A DNA stretch of 36,678 nucleotides from Oscillospiraceae bacterium (lineage in GTDB: Bacteria > Bacillota > Clostridia > Oscillospirales > Ruminococcaceae). Shown here one piece after another: positions 30,913 to 36,678 of this stretch. Each line of letters opens with the position of its first letter. The first letter of the stretch is position 1. A program made the translations under genes and the position numbers. Under the pieces are notes generated by a model. The model was not told the origin of the DNA. It made no database searches and worked only from the letters and a program-made list of their open reading frames with translations. The stretch is taken from positions 1-36,678 of the forward strand of contig JAFTVU010000022.1 of NCBI GenBank assembly GCA_017465665.1, in the 5' to 3' direction.

Positions 30913-32014
30913 CGTATTCAGAAGAAAGCTGTTCGGTAAGGGCTTTGAAAAGATATTAAAATATGTAGTTATTTGCACGGCTGTTTTCTTCGGACTGTAT
31001 ATGGCGGAAATAAATGTAACTATCGCTCCATTTATAAAATATCTTATGTCGGGTAGCTTCACCGCAGGCGTTATGTGGCACGCTCTGTCCTCTGACAATT
31101 CCGCAGAGCTTTACGGCATAGCCGCACTTCCGTTCAGAAAGCACAGTTTCACTTTTTCGTATATCGGGGCATACGGACTTTATACCATCATCACAAAATC
31201 CGCACTTCTGATAGCGGTAATACTTGCGGTGTCCGTTCCTGATATTACGGAAATTTTCGGTATGCTTATCTGCACCTTGAACGGCATCCTTGTAACGTCT
31301 GCCGTATACGTTATGAAAAAGCACCGTACCCTCGGCTTCATCTGGGCGATAACTTCGGTTGCGGCGGTATTTTCCGAATACGCACTTATTCTTCTTTCTG
31401 CAAACCTTATCGTTGCAACGCTTCTGCTATTTGCCGCAAGCCCTTATAATTTCATCAACAGCTTTTCGGCAACAGCTATTCTAAAAAGCTCCCAAAAGCA
31501 CAGCATATGGAAATACCTTTTCCGCTATATGATCGCCCGTAAGAATTACCTCATCAACACCGCCGCAATGTGGGTGGTGGGAATATTTTTTTCTTTTTTA
31601 TTAAGGGAAAGCGGACTCGATGCCTTTCTGCCTATCGGCTTTGCTATTCTGTCAATAAACACTCCGCTGTGCGTGCTTATTTCCGCAGACAGCTCACTCA
31701 GAGAAGCTGTGCATTTTCTTCCCTCGGGAACAAAGATGTTCCGCCTTCCCTATTTTTCCTTCATAGCGGTAAATAATATTATTGCCTATACGTTTTATCT
31801 TACAAGCTTCGGCTTGCAAGTGGGTGGTCTTGAGCCGAAAAACATCCTGCTTGCAGTTATATTTGCTTTGCTTTCGGCATCAGGCTCTGTCGTTATGGAA
31901 ATGAAATTTCCGCTTGCCGAATGGAAAACCGAAAGCGATCTGTGGCACCACCCGAGAAAGTATATCGTCCCCGCAATACTTATGCTTCTTGCAGGGTTGA
32001 TATGCGTTGTGTGA
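30902..32014 (+). CDS. ABC transporter permease protein
   Basis: About 370 residues with roughly ten hydrophobic spans, including FIKYLMSGSFTAGVMW, ALLIAVILAVSVP, YALILLSANLIVATLLLF and, at the end, YIVPAILMLLAGLICVV. It overlaps the ATPase gene by 11 bases. A TTG at 30896 fits the upstream AAAGG better (nine bases) than the ATG at 30902, so the start is uncertain by two codons. It forms an exporter with the ATPase, probably controlled by the LytTR system. Substrate unknown. Bacitracin- or lantibiotic-type defence or lipid transport would fit. Confidence 0.85.
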   Translation: MLFNVFRRKLFGKGFEKILKYVVICTAVFFGLYMAEINVTIAPFIKYLMSGSFTAGVMWHALSSDNSAELYGIAALPFRKHSFTFSYIGAYGLYTIITKSALLIAVILAVSVPDITEIFGMLICTLNGILVTSAVYVMKKHRTLGFIWAITSVAAVFSEYALILLSANLIVATLLLFAASPYNFINSFSATAILKSSQKHSIWKYLFRYMIARKNYLINTAAMWVVGIFFSFLLRESGLDAFLPIGFAILSINTPLCVLISADSSLREAVHFLPSGTKMFRLPYFSFIAVNNIIAYTFYLTSFGLQVGGLEPKNILLAVIFALLSASGSVVMEMKFPLAEWKTESDLWHHPRKYIVPAILMLLAGLICVV

Positions 32015-32027
32015 TATCGGCAGAATT

Positions 32028-32069
32028 ACAAAACGGAGATTCGACTGAATCTCCGTTTTGTCTTTATTT
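32028..32069. terminator. Strong bidirectional terminator
   Basis: ACAAAACGGAGATTC and GAATCTCCGTTTTGT pair perfectly around GACT, followed by a T-rich tail. It ends the ABC operon. Confidence 0.92.
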
Positions 32070-32113
32070 ACTGGCGTTAACGGTGTGTTGTAACAACCCG
32101 TGCTGTGCAATTG

Positions 32114-32338
32114 CTATTCGTTATACTTTGCACGATAAATTTCTGCTAATTTTTTTAGTTCTTCGTATTTCTTTTTTTCCAGAATTCCTTCTTCATGAGC
32201 ACCTGCGTCTCTTATGGTGACACCATTTTTTTCATTTTCTTTATGAATAGCAGAAATAGCCTCCTCATACTTTTGACATATTGCTCTGCCTTTTTCAAGA
32301 TATTCCTGATATATCTCTTCTCTTTGTTTGTCGGTCAT
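32114..32338 (-). CDS. Small helical hypothetical protein
   Basis: A 74-residue charged protein: MTDKQREEIYQEYLEKGRAI at the start, EEAISAIHKENEKNG in the middle, EGILEKKKYEELKKLAEIYR near the end. Almost all helix, probably a coiled coil. I start it at 32338 (AGGGAG upstream); a GTG three codons earlier is less likely. It is in the same direction as, and 21 bases after, the next small gene. Function unknown. Confidence 0.7.
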   Translation of the reverse strand: MTDKQREEIYQEYLEKGRAICQKYEEAISAIHKENEKNGVTIRDAGAHEEGILEKKKYEELKKLAEIYRAKYNE

Positions 32339-32359
32339 ATATTTCACTCCCTATCACGA

Positions 32360-32518
32360 TTATTGCTCGCTGACAATTTCAAAAGCTTCGGGTGGCAGCA
32401 GATAGTCTTCATCAAGCTCAGTATTTATTCTGTACCATCCTTTTTCCACGGAAAGGACCTCGTATTCCTTTCCCGTTTTTAAGGCAACTAAATCTTCACC
32501 GATATATCGCACCTTCAT
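32360..32518 (-). CDS. Small beta-rich hypothetical protein
   Basis: A 52-residue protein: MKVRYIGEDLVALKTGKEYE, VLSVEKGWYRI and DYLLPPEAFEIVSE. The pattern of short strands recalls SH3-like proteins of Firmicutes that carry the same GKxYxVLxVExGWYRI core (from memory). AAAGGAG lies before the ATG, which decides this start over the upstream one at 32545. It sits downstream of sbcC after a hairpin. Function unknown. Confidence 0.75.
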   Translation of the reverse strand: MKVRYIGEDLVALKTGKEYEVLSVEKGWYRINTELDEDYLLPPEAFEIVSEQ

Positions 32519-32569
32519 CAGTAATGCTCCTTTACTATAAAACAATTGATAAATCGTTGCGAGTATGCA

Positions 32570-32607
32570 AAATTCAGGAGAACTTTTCTATCGCTCCCCT
32601 GATTTTT
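32570..32607. terminator. Terminator-like hairpin after sbcC
   Basis: AAATTCAGGAG and CTCCCCTGATTTTT pair with one mismatch around about 13 bases. It stands between the sbcC stop and the small-gene pair. Confidence 0.5.
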
Positions 32608-32613
32608 ACTTTA

Positions 32614-35382
32614 TCACAGCACAATATCCACGTTACTTCCGCCGCTCTTTCCCTTTGTTACGACTATCTGCTTATCTATTCTCGTTTTAAGCTCGTTTAC
32701 GTGGGAGATTATTCCCACCAGTCTGTTGCCTTCTGCAAGGGAGGAAAGCGCCTTCATAGCGGCAGCGAGGGATTCCTCAGACAGCGAGCCGAAGCCCTCG
32801 TCCACAAACATTGTATCAAGCTTTATTCCACCGGCGGACTGCTGAATCTCATCGGAAAGGCCTAACGCAAGAGAGAGGGACGCCTTGAAGGATTCGCCGC
32901 CTGACAAGGTTCTTACGCTTCTTTCAGTACCGTTATAGTGGTCGATCACGTCCAGCTCAAGACCGCTCTGACTTTGCTTGTTGCCAGCCTCTTTTCTGCG
33001 CTTTAATTCATACTGCCCACCTGACATAATCATAAATCTTGTGTTGGCACGGTTTATGATCCTGTCAAAATAGTTCATCTGAATATAGGTTTCAAGGGCA
33101 ATCTTCTCTCTGCCCTGCAGACTGCCGTTTGCAGTATCGGAAAGCGTTTTTATGCATTGATATTTTTCTTCTGCCACCTTTATTTCAGACAGCCTTGCCG
33201 AAATATTTATATGACTCTGTTTGTTTTTGTCTATGCGGCTGAATATGGTTTTAGAAGCCGTATCAAGCTCTGATTTTTTAATCTCAAGCTGAATTTTATC
33301 CGCCTTGTCTTTTTCAATATCCGTATCGGTGCCGTCGCCTATGCGTTTAAGAATTTCTTCCTTCGCAGACTTTAAGGAGGCGAGTTTTTCCTTGCTCTTA
33401 TTCACTTCTCCGAGCGTCAGGTCGTAAGCCTTCTGAATCTCCTCCGCCGCCTTTTCAAGAGCGGTGATTTCCGCTTCGGCTTCCGACTTTTTCTTGAAGG
33501 TAAGCTTTGCCGTAAGCTCATCCAGCCTTTCTGAAAGAGATTTATTCTCAAAGGTCTTTGAGCTTACTTCGTTCTTCATTTTTTCAAGGTGTTCATTTTC
33601 TGATTTCAGAGACTCTTCGATTCTTAATAAAAGACCTTCTATTTCTCCCTTTCGGAGTATCTTTTTCTGTGCGGTGAAAATTTCACCTTCAAGCTTCTTT
33701 ATTTTTTCTTCTGTATCGGATAACTTTTCCTTTATGACTGCCTTTGCATCATCAAAGGAAACGTCCCCTGCAAGCGCTGATATTTCTGCCTTTACGCTGT
33801 TTTCTTTTTCATCGGCTATGCCCTTCAGCTTGCCTGCTTCTTCTCTTGCATCGTTTGATGCCTTCTCGGCTTTGCCAAGATTTTTTTCGAGTAAATCAAG
33901 CTCCTCCTTTGTAGGCACGTCAACGGGCTTTGTCGCAAGCTGGGGATGTGAAGTAGAGCCACATACGGGGCAGGGCGTATTATCCTGCAGATTTTCCGCT
34001 AAAATGCCTGCCTGCGCTTCAAGATAGATTCTTCTTTTCTGCTTGTAATCAGCGTCCAGCTTTTCAGTAAGCTCCTGCTTTTCAGCATATTTACCATTAG
34101 CCGACTGAAAATTTTTTCTTGAAGTTTCTGCTTCGTCGATTGAGGAAAGAAGCTTTCTGAATTTCGATTTTTCTTCTTCCTTTTCCTTCTTTTCGTTTTC
34201 GGCAATGATTTTTTCTTCTCTCGCTTTTTCGAGAGTCTTTGCTTCCTCTGTAAGATCGGTCTTCTTTTCGGTAAGCTCCTGAATCTTCTTTTCAGCAGCC
34301 TTTACGGATTCGTCGGCAGATTTGATGAAGGCTTCGTTTTCGCCGAGTTTCCTCTGCTTTTCGGAAAGCTCGTCATAATCGGGCAGAAGTGCCTTTATCT
34401 CTGCCGCCTTATCGGTAAGCTTTTTTATTTCGGGGAGCTTCTGCTTTTCCTCCTCCAGCCTTGCCGTTAACTCCTTTTCTCTTTGAGCTTCGGCGGTGGT
34501 TTCGGCTTCGTTCTTCACTAAATCGGCTTTCGCTTTAGCAACGTCTTCGGCTTTGCTTATACGCTCCTTGACAGCGTCAAGCTCCTTGTGAAGCTTTTCT
34601 GTCTCTTCTCTGAGTTCCTTTTCCTTTTCTTCGTCTTCGGCAATAAGTCTTTCTAAAAGGTCAACGATCTCTTCAGAATAAAATTCCTTGCTTTTTGCAT
34701 TACAGGTCTCCTGATAAAAAGGACTGTTTTCGTCGCAGACAATACCGCTTACGTACTGATTTATACTGCTTTTTATAAGACGTCGATCTTCGTCAAGCCT
34801 TTTTGCTTCCGCCTTCAGCCTTTCCTGAAGCTCGCTGTATTTCTGGGTTTTGAATATCTTCTGGAATATTTTCTTTCTTTCGTCGGTTGACGCCAGCAGT
34901 AATTTCAGAAAATCGCCCTGGGCAATCATTGCAATCTGACTGAACTGATTTCTGTCCACTCCGACAATTTCGGTGATCTTGTTGTTGACTTCTTTTTTAC
35001 TGGTTAATACCGCCTTGCCGTCGGGCATATGTAATTCAACGCTTGCCTTTTCCGTAGCCATACCCTCACCACGGGTTTTCGGACGCTCGTATTCGGGGTT
35101 TCTCTTTACGTAATACTGCTTGTCCCTGCAGGTGAAATAAAGCTCTACAAAGGTAGGAGTATCAGGCTCTGCATACTTTGAACGGAACATAGAAACGTCC
35201 CTTGTAGTGCCGCTCGGCTCTCCGTAAAGTGCATAGGTGATAGCGTCGAATATGGTGGTTTTTCCTGCTCCCGTATCACCGGTTATAAGATAGAGTCCGC
35301 TTTTTCCCAGTCTGTCAAGGTCAACCGTTACCTTGCCTGCATAAGGGCCGAAGGCGGATATTATTAATTTGTCAGGTCTCAT
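32614..35382 (-). CDS. sbcC: Nuclease SbcCD subunit C (Rad50-like ATPase)
   Basis: A 922-residue SMC-like ATPase, partner of SbcD in opening hairpin and cruciform DNA ends. The N-terminal lobe has Walker A GDTGAGKTT (35-43) and the Q-loop region IAQGDFLKLL. Two long, Lys/Glu-rich coiled-coil arms follow, with the zinc hook CPVCG near residue 470. The C-terminal lobe holds the signature LSGGESFKASLSLALGLSD (about 824) and Walker B MFVDEGFGSLSEESL. It overlaps sbcD by four bases (ATGA). Length is within the usual range. Confidence 0.97.
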   Translation of the reverse strand: MRPDKLIISAFGPYAGKVTVDLDRLGKSGLYLITGDTGAGKTTIFDAITYALYGEPSGTTRDVSMFRSKYAEPDTPTFVELYFTCRDKQYYVKRNPEYERPKTRGEGMATEKASVELHMPDGKAVLTSKKEVNNKITEIVGVDRNQFSQIAMIAQGDFLKLLLASTDERKKIFQKIFKTQKYSELQERLKAEAKRLDEDRRLIKSSINQYVSGIVCDENSPFYQETCNAKSKEFYSEEIVDLLERLIAEDEEKEKELREETEKLHKELDAVKERISKAEDVAKAKADLVKNEAETTAEAQREKELTARLEEEKQKLPEIKKLTDKAAEIKALLPDYDELSEKQRKLGENEAFIKSADESVKAAEKKIQELTEKKTDLTEEAKTLEKAREEKIIAENEKKEKEEEKSKFRKLLSSIDEAETSRKNFQSANGKYAEKQELTEKLDADYKQKRRIYLEAQAGILAENLQDNTPCPVCGSTSHPQLATKPVDVPTKEELDLLEKNLGKAEKASNDAREEAGKLKGIADEKENSVKAEISALAGDVSFDDAKAVIKEKLSDTEEKIKKLEGEIFTAQKKILRKGEIEGLLLRIEESLKSENEHLEKMKNEVSSKTFENKSLSERLDELTAKLTFKKKSEAEAEITALEKAAEEIQKAYDLTLGEVNKSKEKLASLKSAKEEILKRIGDGTDTDIEKDKADKIQLEIKKSELDTASKTIFSRIDKNKQSHINISARLSEIKVAEEKYQCIKTLSDTANGSLQGREKIALETYIQMNYFDRIINRANTRFMIMSGGQYELKRRKEAGNKQSQSGLELDVIDHYNGTERSVRTLSGGESFKASLSLALGLSDEIQQSAGGIKLDTMFVDEGFGSLSEESLAAAMKALSSLAEGNRLVGIISHVNELKTRIDKQIVVTKGKSGGSNVDIVL

Positions 35383-36518
35383 ACTTCACCCTCCCAGATT
35401 TCACTTACCAGCTTTTTGATGATTTCCTTCTGAGTATCCGACATAGGCAGATCGTTCTGTTTTTCAAAAAATTCGCTGAAATGCTCGTCGGGTGATTTTT
35501 CCTCAGCGTTTTCCGCCTTGTCGATGATGTTTTGGTTTCTTGTGCGGTGATTGTCGTAATCAAGCTTCATAATATAAGGGTATACCGCACGGAGCTTTGC
35601 CATTGCGTCGGGTATATCCTCCTCATCCGTAAGAATGATACGCACGTAATCCTCCTGATAGGTCGTGCCCTTGTAAAAATCACGGGCTGTGAGTTTTTCA
35701 TAGGTGCCTTTTAATTCCACCATATCACGAAGAGGCTTCAGGGGTACGGTAGTCACGGTAAGCTTGCCCTTTTCAGAAAGCTCTGCTACCGTAACGCTCT
35801 TTTTGTCGCCTGCTTCCGAGAAGGAATATTTTAAGGGCGTACCCGAATATCTTACTCTTTCGCTTTTGCAGTTCTGGGGTCTGTGGATATGACCGAGGGC
35901 GGTATAATCGAAGACGTCAAAAACAGAAACGTCCACGTTATCCGTACCACCAACGGAGATATCTTCCGAATCGGTTCTGTCTGCGCCCGTTACAAACTGA
36001 TGGGTTATCATGATATTACGTTCTTCTGCATTTACACTGAGACTATCAATGACAACCTTCATAGCGTCGGTATAGGATTCTATCTCCTTATCCTCAAAGA
36101 ATTTGCGGACGTGGACGGGCTTTACAAAGGGGAGCATCCATATATTTATTTTTCCGTATTCGTCGTTAAGGGTAACCGGCTTTATATCCCCGTCATAGAC
36201 GGGTGACATATAAATTCTGCTCGCCTGCATAAGTCTGCCGCCAAAGGCGATCCTTTCGGGCGAATCGTGATTGCCGCTTATAACAAAGACGTGTAGCTTT
36301 CTCTTTGACAGCTCCACCAGAAAGTCGTCAAAAAGCGTCACCGCCTCCGCAGAGGGAATGGATTTATCGTACACGTCACCTGCGATAATCACCCCGTCAG
36401 GCTTCTGCTCGTCTGTTATATCAAGTATCTGCTTTAGTATGTATTCCTGATCTTCAAGCATAGAAAATTCGTTTACTCTTTTACCTATGTGAAGATCCGA
36501 TAAATGTATAAATTTCAT
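35379..36518 (-). CDS. sbcD: Nuclease SbcCD subunit D (Mre11-like)
   Basis: A 379-residue metallophosphatase-type nuclease. All five motifs are present: DLHIGKR (Asp8, His10), AGDVYDKS, SGNHDSPER, MITHQFV and GHIHRPQ. These residues bind two Mn2+ ions. The C-terminal capping region (from about 270) is typical. GGAGGT precedes the ATG. It is the first gene of an sbcD-sbcC operon. Confidence 0.97.
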   Translation of the reverse strand: MKFIHLSDLHIGKRVNEFSMLEDQEYILKQILDITDEQKPDGVIIAGDVYDKSIPSAEAVTLFDDFLVELSKRKLHVFVISGNHDSPERIAFGGRLMQASRIYMSPVYDGDIKPVTLNDEYGKINIWMLPFVKPVHVRKFFEDKEIESYTDAMKVVIDSLSVNAEERNIMITHQFVTGADRTDSEDISVGGTDNVDVSVFDVFDYTALGHIHRPQNCKSERVRYSGTPLKYSFSEAGDKKSVTVAELSEKGKLTVTTVPLKPLRDMVELKGTYEKLTARDFYKGTTYQEDYVRIILTDEEDIPDAMAKLRAVYPYIMKLDYDNHRTRNQNIIDKAENAEEKSPDEHFSEFFEKQNDLPMSDTQKEIIKKLVSEIWEGEV

Positions 36519-36555
36519 TTTTACCTCCGTGTGCTTGTTGGTTATGTTACTTTAT

Positions 36556-36586
36556 ATTATATCATAACCGCAGGTTATGATATAAT
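36556..36586. repeat. 31-bp palindrome upstream of sbcD
   Basis: ATTATATCATAACC-GCA-GGTTATGATATAAT has perfect 14-base arms. Each arm carries TATAAT reading outward. No good -35 is found for either, so whether it is a promoter pair, an operator or a mobile repeat is open. Confidence 0.75.
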
Positions 36587-36596
36587 CGTCCGATCC

Positions 36597-36633
36597 GCAG
36601 GGAGCAAATCTCCGATTTGCGAATCTGCGAGGA
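36597..36633. repeat. Nested hairpin near the right edge
   Basis: GCAAATC-TCC-GATTTGC (36604-36620) lies inside CGCAG ... CTGCG arms (about 36596-36629). It is the second of three adjacent inverted repeats. Confidence 0.6.
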
Positions 36634-36647
36634 CATTTAAAATAAGT

Positions 36648-36676
36648 ATATAATAAATGCCTTGCATTTATTATAT
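36648..36676. repeat. 29-bp palindrome at the right edge
   Basis: ATATAATAAATGC-CTT-GCATTTATTATAT has 13-base perfect arms. The last bases (TTATATCA) match the start of the palindrome at 36556, so the repeat series probably continues beyond the window. Confidence 0.7.
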
Positions 36677-36678
36677 CA

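Noticed and set aside
36556-36678. CRISPR array
   Set aside because: The units are palindromes of different sequence with no constant repeat-spacer spacing, and no cas genes are nearby.

Overview
The window looks like chromosomal DNA from a gut or rumen member of the Clostridia, most likely Ruminococcus or a near relative. This is inference: the grounds are moderate GC, strong AGGAGG-type ribosome sites, TTGACA/TATAAT promoters, a complete glucuronate pathway next to a beta-mannosidase, AgrC/LytTR signalling, and FtsX-type ABC exporters with TetR regulators. No 16S or marker phylogeny was available.

Layout. (1) Positions 1-4414, minus strand, carry a mobile-element module: the start of one large serine recombinase (cut by the window edge), a second complete one, a 56-residue SHOCT-like protein, and a primase-polymerase/DUF3987 protein. 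An AT-rich stretch bounded by inverted repeats lies next to the primase gene. (2) Positions 4650-9300 are a scarred region. They hold a truncated membrane protein joined to the last 30 codons of an ABC exporter, an intact TetR / alpha-beta hydrolase / membrane-protein operon, a frameshifted fossil of an FtsX permease tail, and a P-type metal ATPase without its N-terminal part. (3) Positions 9317-17133 hold two convergent MacB/FtsX-type ABC transporters. The plus-strand one lies behind a yybP-ykoY (Mn2+) riboswitch whose P1 strand is shared with a terminator. The minus-strand one is flanked by a TetR gene and repeated TAACA-N-TGTTA operators. An AbrB remnant between the two transporters is flanked by two related hairpins. 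(4) Positions 17285-18372 are a gene graveyard: hydrolase start, AraC start, a Nik/Opp-type ATPase piece and an ABC exporter tail. (5) Positions 18373-19010 carry no protein gene but contain promoter and terminator units and a candidate small RNA. (6) Positions 19011-27714 are a sugar-acid locus: uxaC-uxuA-uxuB-like SDR-KDPG aldolase-KDG kinase on the minus strand, a divergent AraC regulator, and a GH2 beta-mannosidase. (7) Positions 27981-32014 are a LytTR response regulator, an AgrC-like histidine kinase, a 55-residue membrane protein and an ABC transporter pair, in one direction. (8) Positions 32114-36518, minus strand, hold two small hypothetical genes and sbcC/sbcD. The right edge has a cluster of palindromes.

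How the genes fit together. The five uronate genes give a full route from D-glucuronate to pyruvate and glyceraldehyde-3-phosphate, and the AraC protein is the obvious local regulator. The two-component genes probably sense an extracellular signal, perhaps a peptide, and control the adjoining ABC transporter. SbcCD is a housekeeping nuclease.

The least expected signals are: a 30-bp repeat present three times, which on the minus strand is a TTGGCA-N17-TAYAAT promoter with a conserved spacer and a hairpin abutting the -35; the Mn2+ riboswitch in front of an FtsX-type exporter; and the number of truncated metal-transport genes in one stretch.
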